Shown here piece after piece: positions 36,431-49,600 of a stretch of DNA of 64,000 nt (position 1 is its first letter; every line of letters starts with the position of its first letter). Under the pieces are notes generated by a model. The model did no database searches, was not told the origin of the DNA, and saw nothing but the letters and a program-made list of their open reading frames with translations. The translations under genes and the position numbers were made by a program. Origin of the DNA: Asterella californica (Eukaryota > Streptophyta > Marchantiopsida > Marchantiales > Aytoniaceae); the NCBI GenBank assembly GCA_036924285.1, contig JAYKYS010000004.1, positions 31,776,001-31,840,000 of the forward strand, written 5' to 3'.

Positions 36431-37950
36431 GCAAAGTTTACAAGGGAGAGAGGAAGAGCTTATGAAGTTAGAAGAAGCACGAGATGCCTCACTTCAGCAC
36501 TCGCGATAATACCTTGGGTAGCGTGTCTACCTGCCTCCACCTCCCCTCCGCTCCTTCTGCCACCAGGTCTTACAATCACCTGGATTGAGGTGCTTGGCTC
36601 TCCCGAGGCGAGAACCCTAACGCCGTTTAGTAGTTGGCGAAGGTGTTAGCTAGGCTCCGGCTGCTCCTATTGATCCTGAAGTGGTCACGTCTCCCGACCG
36701 TTGGTCACTTGGTTCTACTTGTCTCCAAGAAGGGTGCGCATAAGGAATCGGACCGTCGTTTGACTTCGGGCACTGTGCCTTCGGTCTACGCGCCGGTCTT
36801 CCTACGTGCGGTCCCTTTCTACTTCCCTCTTATCCTCCTCTACTCGTCCTGAGGCATTCTCACGTTTCGAGGACTCCGTCGATTCATCTTCTACGCATGC
36901 GGAGCTTGGTGTTGAGATCCATGCCGCTTCACCTTCTGCATCCGATGCCTCGCATGCCGTGCATGGGCTTCTGCGAGCTTTCACGACCCCTTCACCTGGC
37001 CCGTCCTTGCGGGTACAGATTTTCCCTTGGCCCGTGGCTTTTACCCCCTTCGCGACCTAAGAGGAGGAAGGAATTTCTGTCCCTTATCAAAACTGGCTTA
37101 CCCTAAGCTCCCGTGCCTAATTTGACATAACCAAAATCCTAAGACCTGTCGCGTTGGAGTCTCGTCTGTATGCTTCCGCTGTCCGAGTTTATGTCTTATA
37201 ATCATTGCCGACCTGAAAGATATCCAGAAGACGTATCAGTTGCTTATCTCAGTTGTCGCTATACCAACTTTCACAACTCAGACTTCTCGACATCCGAACC
37301 TCCGAGTCTCGACGTCCACTCACCGGACTCGTTCGGGTTTGTCAGGGAGACTAGTCCGTATATGATATTAACATATATTTCTGTATTTTAATGATTTCAT
37401 ATTTTTACCTACTTAACTTGCTATATCCAGTCGAGAGTGTGATCAAATAACATAACGTTAAGAGGGGTGAGGTCAAGTAAGAAAACGTATTAAGGGTGGG
37501 GTCAAGTAAATGTCTTTGCTGGTATGTCCCGTGGCGAACTTACTGGGAAATACTTGCCGGACAGGTCGACCAGATTTTGCAGCACGGTCCCCCAAGTTGA
37601 CTGGGGACTAGCCACAGTATCGAGAAACTGGCGATCCGTTTGAACTGCGGACAAGAAACTGCGATCGGTAGATCTTGCGAGTGGCAGGAGATCTGCGAGT
37701 CCGTTTCACCGTCAGTTTTCAGAGGGTGTGGCGCTGAAACTGGTTCTGTCTTGTTTGTAAAGAGGAGTACTCTTCCGGGTTTTCGACATGGATACTGGAG
37801 ATGACTTTTGTGAGTATGTTTCGAAGTTATACAGGAGGGATCCAGTATCGAACATCTGATATGCTCTGATTAGAATCATGGAACATCTGATTAGAATCAT
37901 GAATGTTTCAATCCATGTAATTAGTATTAAAGTATTAAACCGAATCATCA
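36431..37950. other. Region with a GC-rich patch, no recognised gene
   Basis: From 36480 to 37110 the DNA is clearly more GC- and C-rich than its neighbours, with Ser/Ala/Pro-rich frames (such as 36806-37060) that match no family I know. It could be a captured or retroelement segment. A 22-bp tandem repeat containing CTGATTAGAATCATG lies at about 37866-37903. Confidence 0.4.
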
Positions 37951-37989
37951 TCTGCAATATAAACAAGAAGAAGAATCATGGGTAGTAGG

Positions 37990-40900
37990 AGACATACTTC
38001 CCTACACACAGGTGCCTGATGTTGTGATTGCTCATACTGTAGCTTTAATTCATTCATGCTCCTTCTGTATGTACATGTCTTTTGTTTGGCGACATCGTCA
38101 CACTGCGATGGGAAAATGTGTCTTTTAGACTCAGGATTTCATCCAGTGGCAGGCGTGGGGTTCCTCATTATCATTTGTTCACGAGCTGTAATGGATGGTT
38201 CATGATGCGATGTGCTGATCAATTGAGCCTAAAACGTCTGCTTCAGCCGAAAGAAAAGGAGAAGCCGATTGAAACTGTAAGGTAGGGGAGCGGCTCGCCC
38301 TCAGGGTCAGGCAAAGGATGGGACAAGCAGACGTTGGAGGCATTCCACAGGGAACCTGTACATGATAGACCGCTCTTTTTTGTTGCTTTGGTCGAAGTCA
38401 GACGGAGCGCCACGAGAATAGAGTCTACCACCACGCAGTCCGCATTCAACTCGTGAGCAATGCTCCTGTACGTTGGATCGTTCGCAGGCGCGGAGATATC
38501 TTCAAGCTCAAGGTACATCACAGTAGTAAGTAATATGTTGGGTGAGGCCTTGCAATTAAATATATGGCTGGTGCTGCTCTACCTTATGGCTGATCCTGTA
38601 GCTTCCATGAATGATCTCTTTGATGCTTCCTTTTGGCTTTCTTCGGATGTGCAACAGTAGGCTTGTTGAACTGTACAGTAGCATTTTCTCGACCAAGTCT
38701 GTCTCTTTCAGCTTGTGGCACAGAATGAAGATGCTGGGTTCACCTTTTCCAGCAAATTTCTTGTCTCTCCTTCCTTTACGTATTGCTACATCTTGGAATG
38801 ATTGATGTACAGACAACCTGCGCTCACAAGATGAGTCTTTTCAGTATAATAGTACTCCGTCGTGGTAGTGTGAGTATGAATAGGGTTTGAGGCATGATAT
38901 CATGACATACCGTCTAGCTTTTATTCCTCCTGTCGAGTCTGGATAGACTAAGAAACACCATCCTTTCCTTTCAATGTTGTTGTCGGATCCTGAAGGAATA
39001 TCTGAAGTAGAGGTAAGCGTCCTCTCCGAAGCCGTGAAACATGTCTTTCTCCAGAACTTCCAGATCGCATAGGGAAGCTCCTGAGATAGAAGTGGCATGC
39101 TTATAATGATTATCTTGTACGACATTTCAGGTACAGGAAAGGGAAGTATTTCAGCTGAAAATTCCATTCTACATTCCGAGAAGGAACTATCATACCCAAC
39201 AAATAAAAAACCAGATCCAAGAAACTTCGTTTTGTACCACTTGTTTGTTATGCACATGAATGCTTCATGAAGTTGTGGTACTTGGAATGATATAATCAGC
39301 TCCACCTTGGTGAGTTATGCAGCCTCCATTACTGGCTTGTACGCATTTTCAGGCCTCGAATGTGGGACTCGGACAGATTACTCGCCATAGTTGGAATTCT
39401 TCGACACGAAATGCCTTAATGAAAGTTACTTCCCTTCTTGGACACCCACATCCTACCTGCAGGTAAAATCAGTACGAATCAACAAGTGGGTCGGATATTG
39501 CACGATTTTCCTAATTCATTGGAAGGAAAATTGCCTTCCTCAGCGTATTCGTGATTCTTGGATGATTAAGGGTTACTGTTAGTCATGTAGAAGTCTGTTT
39601 CAGATATAACAAAGCGATCTGCTCCATCTTAGTTTAAAATCCAATAGAATAATGGGCAAATGCCTTAGGCTATCAACTTTCATGTAAGCAGACAGTTCCG
39701 TTATAAAGAAAATGAAGGGCTATAGACTAACTACTGTAGTTTCTTCCAGTTAAGGGCACAGGAGAAACACTTTAACTAGTCAATAGAAATTCACTCAGTA
39801 TTTAAGCCATCTAGATAATTTTGCAATACACTTTTTCTCCTAGAGATAACGAAAAGAAAACTGGCAGAGACCAGCTTCAGCTTGTAACCATTCGGATTGT
39901 GATGGTTGAACACGCTGAGATGCCTTGGCCCCAAGTGACCACTGCAAGTGTTTGTAGCTCGACTGATGGACACAGTTATCCAAACAATAAGGTTTCCATA
40001 AAGTTCCATGATAAGTCCCATGAATCAAGAGAAGACAAAAAGGCGTAAAGAGATAGGCCTCGGAACCGTCGCACTATACCGTATATTCTTGAAAGACGTC
40101 AGTGTCAAATTTCATACTGGAAAGAAAAGAAACCAATGGGGTCAAGTCAACTTGTGCGGGACCAAAAGACGGACACTGCATCCCGAGGTTACTTCAGTGT
40201 TTGTAGACGAGGTACGGATCGCCTGCATGAGATTTGGAAACGCGGAGACAGAACTTAGGCCTCTAACAAAAGGCGGTGCGAGGTAGCAGACAGATGACTC
40301 CTGTCAAAGAAGCTACTTATTGACATAGTACATACTATTTCTTATGCGTAGTCTTTTATAGCAACTACGGTACACCATCCGTTTTTATCCAACTACGGTA
40401 TGAAGGCGGAGGCGCAAAGTTGGTCCACGTCACCCGTGATGGCAGAAGGTTCTGCGACCACCAGTAGCTTGATCAAAGCCAGGAAGGAGAGGAGAGGAGA
40501 GGAGGAGCTGATAGAGGAAGTAAAGGATCCCAACGGCAGACAGTCTTTAGGATGGGAGATGTGACAGAGCCGCACCACCGACCAACGAACATACATGCCG
40601 TCTGGTGCTTCCGTGCTCAATGCTCTCAAGACCCAAAGCAACAAAAACTTGTCGTTGTCGCCGAACAAAAAATATATACGTTCATTATCCCGTCCCAGTT
40701 ATCTTGCGGATACGGGGCCCTAATCAGGACGGTAGCTTCTATGGCTTCGTGCATCCAAGTGGACACCGGTGACCACTTGTTATCTTGGACCGAATCCACA
40801 CGAACTTGGTAACGGTCTTAGATACAACAACACCGCCTGGTAAGCAAACACACCGCTCGCATCACGACATTTTATTAATACCCGCACTACGAGCAGTTAC

Positions 40901-41340
40901 GTGTTATCATACAGGTGGTTGTATGTGTAGTGCAGGCATCAACATGTTCTCCCCTTTCTGTGTAAAGATTCTGTCCGAAAATTTCATCATTCCTTCTGTT
41001 CGGGAATCGGAATCTGCCACTGCATTATTCACCTTCATAGTTTGTGTTCCAAGAAGCGCACAAAATATTCGATTGAGCAGTCCAAGAGGACAGCCCAGCC
41101 TGTTTCAGTTTGCCACGACAACAGTGCCACGAACGAGCTGTGCGCCTTCTTCTCATCGTGGAGATCTGAAAGGCCTTCTTTACAATACAGGAGATATGTA
41201 GACACTGCGACGTTAACAGGCTGAGCTGTAGAGTTTGAAACATGGAGCATAATTTGATTTTCTTCGTGTTCAGTAAAAGCTCGAAACTGAAGGGAAAACC
41301 TGAGCTAAGAACGAAATCGTGAAAAAAGTGCACGATAAGC
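37990..41340. other. Unassigned region with exon-like open frames on both strands
   Basis: Several frames look more protein-like than the surroundings but I recognise none. Minus: 38841-39305 (154 codons, with FLGSGFLFVGYDSSF and a GWCFLVYPDSTGG block) and 38243-38521 (92 codons). Plus: 38082-38285 (LRWENVSFRLRISSSGRRGV), a possible exon at about 39841-39990 after CTCCTAG and ending AATAAG/GT (DQLQLVTIRIVMVEHAEMPW), and 40008-40286. I cannot build one splice chain on either strand, so this may be a decayed gene, a noncoding locus or a novel multi-exon gene. Confidence 0.25.
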
Positions 41341-42600
41341 GACTAAAGTGCTAGTGGAAATTTAGGGATTAGGCCTTTCAGGGAAGGGAAACAAATGAAT
41401 AGGGAGATCATAACTACAGCTCAGTAGAGGAACTGCACCTTGACAGGACATTACTACCCTTCAAGGATATGGAGGACTTGAATCCTTGTGAAACGCTGAT
41501 GGTTCCGAGAACATAAACAAGACGCTGGGAGTCAGATAAGAAGATCTAAGACGACCAACCATTAGATATGTGGTGAAGGCTGAAGAGGCGGTTTATTTCC
41601 TCCCTAGGATCAAGTCAAAGAGTATCTGTACTATTCTGTAGACAGTGTAAGAGGGTAGGCATGGCGTGCTCGTCCTGTGTGCCACTGAAGAGTTAGCTGA
41701 CGACCAAGTTCCACCAGGGATACGGGGTCCTTGTCAAAAGCGCTCTGTCACGGTCAGTGCCATCCTTGAGGAATCAGGGCAGCGGCGGCTGTTGACAAGC
41801 CGAGCCAAGCCAAGTAACACAAGATCGACGCTAATATGCATATTTTCGAGAAAAAACGAGATAAAGACAAGCGGGATCCACGGGAATAAAATCTCGAGAC
41901 GTCATTTGCAGCAGTAGTAGGGTCCCTCCGGTATTGAAAACAGTTATTTTTTAATGACTATGAATTTTTTTATGCCTCAGAGAACGTCATTTTCATTTTT
42001 ATATTTTTTAAATATAGCGGAGTACTATCTATTCCCGTACTTTTAGAAACAAGACGCCACTCTGTACTTGTAGAAGAGAGTGACGTCTTAGTACAGACTA
42101 GGTCTGGAGATTCAACCAGCGTGAGCTCGAATTCATTGCGAAAAGACTCTATCTCGAAAATATATTTGAAATTAACTGAGATCAAGAGAGTTAGCATGTC
42201 TAAGTTGTAATTTAGTTTTCTTAAAAATATTCTAAAATTTGAAATAAGTTAAAGGAATGTCTTTGTAATTTATTTTATCCGTAAACACACAAGGTGAACA
42301 AAAGATTCATCAAAAGTGAAAAATAACTGAAATTAAAAGACAACAGACCGTTCAATACAACGATCGAACCGGAAAGAGGTGAATTATGCAAGCATCTTAC
42401 ATAATGATCGACGCTAATACATGGTTTTGAAAAGAAATATAAATATGTTTCTGGATTAATCGAGGTAGATGCCAAGAATGTCTATCCAAGAAAAAGGTGA
42501 GGGTGAACTGTGAGTTGCGAGGAGAGTGAGTGGTTTGCCTCCGTGGACGCACTGCAGCTTCTCATTGGCACCCTGTGGAGTCTAGACATTCAGTTTCCGG
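41341..42600. other. Intergenic region
   Basis: AT-rich DNA with no recognisable gene or repeat. Short frames on both strands are interrupted and look random. Confidence 0.5.
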
Positions 42601-42604
42601 TCAG

Positions 42605-42650
42605 GAACCTCTGATTGGTTGTCAGGACAGGGCCCAGCTACGTGGCTCCA
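42605..42650 (+). promoter_or_regulatory. Promoter-like elements upstream of GGP
   Basis: TACGTGGC (42639-42646) has the ACGT core of plant G-box-like bZIP/bHLH sites. GATTGGTT just upstream (about 42613) contains an inverted CCAAT. G-box-like sites upstream of GGP would fit light control of ascorbate synthesis, but that link is inference. Confidence 0.3.
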
Positions 42651-43546
42651 CACCAATCCTGCTGGGAGTTGGGACAACCAAGTAAAAGAGGAAGGATCCT
42701 CCTCGCGTGACAGCTGCGAATATACGATATACCCTTTAGGTTTGGTTTACAACTTTACCTGGTAACTTCTGACACATGGGTTTCGAGGAACTGCAAGCGA
42801 TAGTCAGTAGCGAAAGAACCGCAGCACCCATAAAAGGAAGCACCCCGGCTGCCATTGACAGTTTCATTCACCTTCTCTCAACTTTCACGGAGCAACCTAC
42901 GCAGACTCCTTCTCAGTGTCTGGTGTTCCCTTTAACTCTGACTCTTTCAGTGAACAGAGTTCGATTTCAAATACAAGCGTCTAGTCCCTGCCACTCTCGC
43001 AAGTTTGGCCAACGAATACCGAGTGGACGATACCCACCGAGTGCACGATACCATCTATTGTTACTCTTTCGAGTCCCGACCTGTGGCGAGTTTCCGGTTT
43101 ACATAGTGGTGCTGAGTTTAGTGCTTGCAGGACATTTTCGTGATTTAGTTGCATCGGTTGTCAAATTCTAGTGACTTCGTTGCCCAAAGCCTTTGTGCTG
43201 CTGATTCTTCCGTCCATCCCATATCACTTGTCCTCACCGTTGGTGCTAGTGACCAAGCCTTCTCTGGGATGTTCCTTGGCAGTCTGGAAATCTGAAGGGT
43301 GCCCTTACCGTTGGCAGCTTGGAAGCTGGGCGTCATAGCCGGAGCGTTTATGATAATCTTTGAGCGCCAGCAGCAGTGAACAGGGCATAGTACTGGAAGT
43401 GCATTGGCTATAGTGGCTTTTCGGGTCGGCAGCGCAAATACAATTGCAAGTTGTGTAAGACGTGTTACAGCCCTGGCCGAGTTCAAGCAATCCTCTTTTG
43501 TTCTCAAGGCAATCAACATTACCCCGGATTACAAAGTGGGGTCATC

Positions 43547-44197
43547 ACGGCTGTGGTAAATTCTTTCCGTGTTGAGAATCACAAGTTCCACACAATTTCA
43601 CGTCAAGGTTCTGTGAGGTTCTTGGGTTCCCCATCGTTGCACGGAGGTCGGGGGGCCACCCCGTCGGAGGGCGGGCGACCCTCAGATCTGACCTTTTTGG
43701 CCGGCGGAGGTCACTGTTCCCACTTTCTCCACTCTCTTGTAGATCCTCTCGCACTTTTTGCTGAGGGTTTCCAAGATTGTGGTAGTAACGGATACGATGT
43801 TGACCATCCGAAGGGTGCCGACAATAGTCTCTATGAATCAGGTTTCTGGAGATGCCGACTCCAGCTTATCGGGTACGTCCTTCATGCCTCTACTGTTCTC
43901 TTGCGTTAATTTCCCTGTATAGGGTGTTGGATCTAATACTTGTTTTGACCATTCGGAGCTTGTTTATTATTTGTCAGTGGGCGACAGAGCTGCTTCGTAG
44001 TCTTCGCCCTATAATCAGGCTATTTGTAGTAAGAAGGGTTCAAGCCGGAAAAGGCGTGCATCAAAAGTTAAAGGCGTGGTGAAGTTACTGAGAAGAAATG
44101 CGGAAATGTCTATCGGTAGTTGAATCTCACAGTTGCAGTATTTTCTCGTATTCTTGACAGGAGCCAGTCTTCCACTCTATTGCTATGGCAAACGTGA
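43547..44197 (+). promoter_or_regulatory. Candidate non-AUG (ACG) upstream ORF of GGP
   Basis: An ACG at 43547-43549 sits in strong context (A at -3, G at +4) and opens a frame that stays open past the GGP start codon. It begins TAVVNSFRVENHKF and includes GSPSLHGGRGATPSEGGRP and LTFLAGGGHC, in a local GC-rich island. If exon 1 joins exon 2 as for the main protein, the frame ends with TGA at 44195-44197 (120 codons) and overlaps the main start. Plant GGP mRNAs are known to carry a conserved ACG-start uORF that lowers translation when ascorbate is high. The match here is by position and context. An in-frame AUG also exists at 43451, and a 5'-leader intron could shorten the peptide. Confidence 0.5.
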
Positions 44198-46613
44198 TAC
44201 AACGAAGGTTGTTACCAGTTATTCAGATCATTCCTTGAACACTAGCATCATCTCAGCCTCCAAAACTTCGGCTGGGGAGGAAGCATCCTTCCTCGATTCT
44301 TTGCTCCTCTCACAGGTATTTCAACCTTCAATAAGTACCGTCGAGCTTTCAGTACGCCAGCACGGTTGTGCCAGCTTCTTTGAGAGGCCTAATTTTTAAG
44401 TAGTCTACGTGAAAATTCTCTATTCAGTTTTTCTCGCTTTTTCTCGAGATGGACGACAAGAGTTTTCCGTGTGCTCTCATTTTTTCTCATAAACCGTACT
44501 GGTTTTCTGGTGGTGCCCGACGCTTGTATCAGTGGGAAGATCGCATGGAGAAAGGGCTCTTCCGTTACGATGTTACCGCCTGTGAAACCAAGGTACGTCG
44601 AGAGGGTTATCCCAAATGAACTTTTTTGAGGGGTTTCAGGTGTTTGGCCTTCGCTTTCCATCCGGTATTTGTTATGTGTTACATGTCGTGGTTAATAATA
44701 CACACCTTAGAGTGCAACTTTTGCATTGAAACCATGTGAATTTGCTGCAGACTTGTGTGGAAATTCGAAGATAACTGACAGTAGCAGGTGTTCTAAGGTT
44801 AATATCGACAGCTAGTCCACAGAACAATAAGTTAGAAGCCTGACGTTTTAACTTGAATTTTAACAGGTCTTGCCTGGTGAGTGTGGATTCATTGCCCAAC
44901 TGAATGAAGGCCGTCACTTAAAGAAGCGACCAACGGAGTTCCGTGTTGATCAAGTTCTCCAGACCTTCGACCAAAAGAAATTCAACTTCACCAAAGTGGA
45001 TCAGCAAGAGATATTGTTTGGATTTGACGAGAGTGTTGACCACTGCAGCGAGTACTCAGAACAGGCTCTCGTTGGAGAGAGTCCCAACGTAGTTGCGATC
45101 AACGTAAGTGTGTCGGTTCTCATGGATAATATTTGTCTGATGCTACACAAGACGCTTTGGTGTTAGTCTTTGCTAGTTCGCCCAACTTCCTGTCCAAGTC
45201 ATAGTAGTCCCCGAGCCCTCTTGATATTCACTTTGGCGCGCCGGTTGTCATAATGGGACTGCTGGGAGTCAGTTTGTTGTTGAGTGATGTTTCTCATTAT
45301 TGGTCCGCCTCAGTTGTCTCGTATGAATGAGTTGTGTCGTATGAATGACGAGTCACTGACTAGGAGCCGTCTGAAGCCGAAAGTCGACATGCCTCATCTG
45401 CCTCATTTCTAAACTTGGATCCTCGTCATTCCCATCTTGCAGGTTAGTCCGATTGAATATGGCCACGTCCTTCTTGTGCCACGAGTCAGATCCCAGATCC
45501 CTCAGCGCATTGACGCAGATACCTTTTTACTGGCACTTCATATGGCCGTTGAAATCAACAATCCCTACTTCCGCCTTGGTTATAACAGCCTAGGAGCCTT
45601 CGCCACCATAAACCACCTTCATTTCCAGGTAAGAAGTGAGTCGTGTTTTCTTGTTGGGCAATGATTAGTTGGTAGCACAAGTACTGCCCACTTAAAAGAA
45701 GAGTCTGGAACTTCTCTGGAATAGAAGCGTTTTCTGGCAACAATTGTTTGTTGCTGTCCGTTGTGTTTCTCTGTGCTTTTTGTATTGCCAACAACACTCA
45801 TACCTCATGGGACTACGCAGGCATACTACCTTAACGTACCATTCCCTATCGAACGTGCCGGGACATCGAGGATCAATCTCACTCGCAAGAAGGGCGGATG
45901 TAAAATCTCAGAGGTAGTGGATTATCCAGTCAGGACACTTGTATACGAAGTTGGAGACAGTTTGAAGGAACTTGCCAACATTGTTGCAAAGGCGTGTATT
46001 CATTTGCAGAACGACAACATCCCATTCAACGTACTCATTGCCGATTGTGGTGCACGGGTTTTCCTTATTCCTCAGGTTCGACATTTTTTCTGTCTCTCTC
46101 TTCAGTGAGATTAGAGCTGGTGTTGTAATACTCGCAGATTGTGCAGTTATCAGTGTGAAATAACAGTACTGAATTCAGTGTGTATGCGATTGCTTGAGTA
46201 TCGAGGAACGAAGGTGATCCTAAGTCTTGGTTTAGCATAAGATCTAAACCCAGTTGTGATCCTTGCAGTGTTACGCAGAAAGGCAAGCTCGTGGTGAAGT
46301 GGAGCAGGCAGTCCTGGATACGCAGGTGAATCCTGCAGTGTGGGAAATCAGTGGGCATATTGTGCTGAAACGTCGTGAAGATTTCGACATTGCTACTGAG
46401 GAGTATGCACAGAAGTTGTTGGCAGAGGTGTCTCTAGCAGAGGACAGGTTCACAGAAGTGAAACACATGTGTATAGAAGCTGCTAAGGTTGAAGAGTTGG
46501 AAAACTGCGAGGTGACTCGCGCCAACGAGGAAGCGTACTGTTGCACGGCTAAGGCCAAAGAGTACAAGTTCGCGGCGAATTTCCAGAACCTTTGTGACGA
46601 GTGTGCTGTATGA
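43797..46613 (+). CDS. VTC2: GDP-L-galactose phosphorylase (ascorbate synthesis)
   Basis: It converts GDP-L-galactose and phosphate to L-galactose-1-phosphate, the committed control step of plant ascorbate synthesis, in cytosol and nucleus. Seven exons join in phase: 43797-43872, 44161-44315, 44533-44592, 44867-45103, 45443-45628, 45821-46075, 46269-46613; total 437 residues, close to the about 442 of Arabidopsis VTC2. The start MLTIRRVPTIVS matches the family N-terminus. Other family blocks are LFRYDVTACETK, GFIAQLNEGRHLKKRPTEFR, NVSPIEYGHVLLVPR, PYFRLGYNSLGAFATINHLH and NPAVWEISGHIVLKR. The HIT-type active site H-x-H-x-Q is HLHFQ at residues 234-238, ending exon 5. The angiosperm Cys-rich stretch before GA-x-LPLY appears absent. 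No breaks are seen; it is probably functional. Confidence 0.95.
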
Positions 46614-49600
46614 GCAAAGTTACATGCGAAGGGACTCCCAACTGACGGCTAGCTGTGACATATATGTACATGGATAGATATATCCACCATTAGTATAAAA
46701 CACTTTTTGTCAGTTACCTTTTTCTTTAGTCATCATATATGTCCTAGAATGTCCTGGAGACGAGGGAATTAACTCTGTTCGAACTTGTTTTCCGGACGCG
46801 TGTACCATGACACCATGATATTGAAAGTTCTTTACCTGGTGAGTCGTGTGTCACCATACAGGGTCTACAAGCTGTATAGACCACACACTCAATAACGCCA
46901 GAGATAGGAGAACGTGTATCATTTTCTGAAATTACTATCGGTTTATTTGTCGTGAAAGTGTCGTGCTGGTTGTATTAGGTCCTAGATGTATGTGTTGGTC
47001 CATGATGTTCTACCGACTCGTAATCCACTTGTCGCTCATTGTCTGGCGGTGCGTGGCAATAATTCTCTCTATCTATTCCCTCGAAGTAAAGGGAGAAGAA
47101 GGAAGGAACCTTCTCAAGTTCCGAACGCATCGATCAAATAGTGTCCGCCCTTGTGTCCTGTCTTTTCCTCGGCCAAGAGGAATTAAAGAATTTACTGTGG
47201 TAATTGCAGCAATAACGTACCGTTTTTACAGGTACTGGCGCAGTTGTCGAGGTGTCGTGTATACAGTACCTGGCTTGTCGATATTATCCTGTAAGGGAAT
47301 TCCAGTATTCGTGACTGTGGTTCACTATAGCTTTGCATGTCGAAGAATACGTGTATACCTTATTTGCCCCTCAGGAAGACTTTCTCCGCGGAGGGTTTCG
47401 AATTATCTTTCACACCGGCTGGTCACTTATGTCACCGCCAAAAACCTGTAGTCTCCCTGCCTAGTAGTCGTAGTGCCATCAACAGCCATTGTGATTGTAC
47501 GGAATCATAACCTCCAGACGGAATCATAACCTCCAACATGGATTGGTTTAGTAGATGATAAGCTGGCGGAACAGAAGTGCGGGACTATGCATTGAACTCA
47601 AAGAAACAATTCAGAGGAGTGGATCGGAAGGTCGGTTAGGGAGACGGAGCGTGAGGTAAAGGGAATTGTGGATGGACAAGAGGGAAACGACGCAGTTTGT
47701 TTCCCATGGAAGCCACAGAACATGTGAGCAGCCGGCAGCGCCGCGCCGTCCCGTCGGCTTTGCGACACTGGTGTCTAATGCTCTCTCTTGTGAGGCTATA
47801 AAATAAAGTGAGCTACTCGAGCGGCTCGTTTATTCCAACAGGCCTTAAAATGGTACAATAACCTTGTAATCAGCACGCTTGTATACAAAGCTTCTAAAAT
47901 GCATCAAACAATTCCGTTTTGATAATTCCAAATTGTGACATATATAAATAATATTTTAATTAATTGTCTCCGAAGTAAAGAAGATGAACCACCCAACCTT
48001 CATGAACAAGTTGAACAGAATAAACGTGTGTAACTCGCGCCCACGCTTTTCAGCTGGTACTTAACAGGCGTGTCCGTCCGCGCATCAACCATTTGAATTG
48101 TTTCGCAGGCCAAGTTCGGCGGCTCCTCCCAACTAACTAGCAGAGCACCGGGACTATTTCGTACCTCCCTCAGGTCAGCCGAGGAGTAAGATTATTCGTT
48201 TATGGTGGAAGCCTTAGATGGTCGTGCAAACACGAGTTGTTTGCTGTACGGATGATCTGAAAAATAACTAGAGAGTTGTCGAGCAACTGGTGGAGAGGGT
48301 GACAAGAAACGTAACTGCAGAGGTTCGTTCAAGTACTTGACTCATAGAGAACCTAGGGAGGACGCGTCAAGGTTCTGTGCATCGAGAACGTCTGTTTGGA
48401 GAGAACCGGAACATTGTTCTCTCATGAACTTCGTTTGTGGTGAAACCAGTTGTCGATTAAATGATCTTCAACCTTTGAGACGTAAGTTTCCTGGTCGCTA
48501 TTCAGCGTTTCACTGGAGTGATCATTCTTTCCGTACTATTTCTTATCAGGAACGATCTCCAAAATATAGGCGAAGAGATTCAAAGTCCTCCAGGGAAACT
48601 AACCCTGAGAAAGATCTGGCCTGGTCAGCGTGAGCACTCTCGGCTTCGCCACTTGGAGCCACTAACTGAGTCACTAACCGAGAGCCACCTGGCAGCCTCA
48701 CAAGATTCCTGGCACGAGTCGATGAAGAATTGCTCCTTCCGCCTGTACAGTTGTGATTTCCGCTGCTGCTACGGAGCTCTCTCAGACCTTCAACGGTGTT
48801 TTCAGCAGTCAGCTACTTTCCCTCGCTCCAGTCCTACCGAATTCGTCTCGTGGTGAAGGTGTGTACAGACGTCGGTCGTGCTGGTAGTTTGTGGAACTCC
48901 ACCTCATTCGGATTGTGCGCGGCTGCGAGGCAGTCTCTTGGTGCAAGCAGTGCCGAGCTTGCAACACGTAAAATTGAATATACTGTTAAAGTATGTCACG
49001 GGCCGTACAAAGTTACTGACTCAAGACGATGCGTCCTGAGTCACCCTATTGGACTTTTGGGATTGGAGATATTTGTGTCTCCTAATATCTTCGCAGGACA
49101 GGTTTCAGTGGTTTGTTCTTTGATGATCTCACTATTGTCGTTGGGAGGTCTTCAGTGCTTGTATGGTGATGATCGTCTTATCGAATAGACTCCTAAAAGT
49201 TGAAAATCCGAATTTGTCTTCAAGAGATTATCTTAGATGGACAAAAATTTCTCTCCCGTCTACAAATCTTCATTTCTCCTTGAATCTCTGACATATCCAG
49301 TAGTGTTTCTGACATGCCACCATACTTTTGTTACTCCCTCCTAGAAAAATCAGCCCACCACTATACTTCTGGTCGCTTGCTGCGACTGATTAGGTCCTGG
49401 CTCTCGGTTCTGCCCTTCCTGTCACCGTTTTCTTCACGCGTTTTGAAGGGTTCTCTGATTCTTGGTTCCAGAGTTTAGGTCATATTTGCTCGCCTGATCA
49501 TCCGTTCGTAGGATAGTGGCGCCTCTCTTCGCCGCTTTTATCTGTGTTATCTTTCCTGATTCTCGTGCTCTGCGTCATACTGTCTGGGTATAGTTTCGTC

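Noticed and set aside
44389..44661. 90-codon minus-strand frame within GGP
   Set aside because: It lies opposite exon 3 and its introns; the plus-strand GGP exons explain the sequence.
46963..47451. 162-codon open frame after GGP
   Set aside because: Unstructured composition rich in Arg, Ser and Val with no motif, no convincing start context and no splice partner; plausible by chance in this composition.
48337..49188. Overlapping frames of 98-130 codons as a possible gene
   Set aside because: Frames overlap in different phases and show no family blocks or consistent donor/acceptor order.
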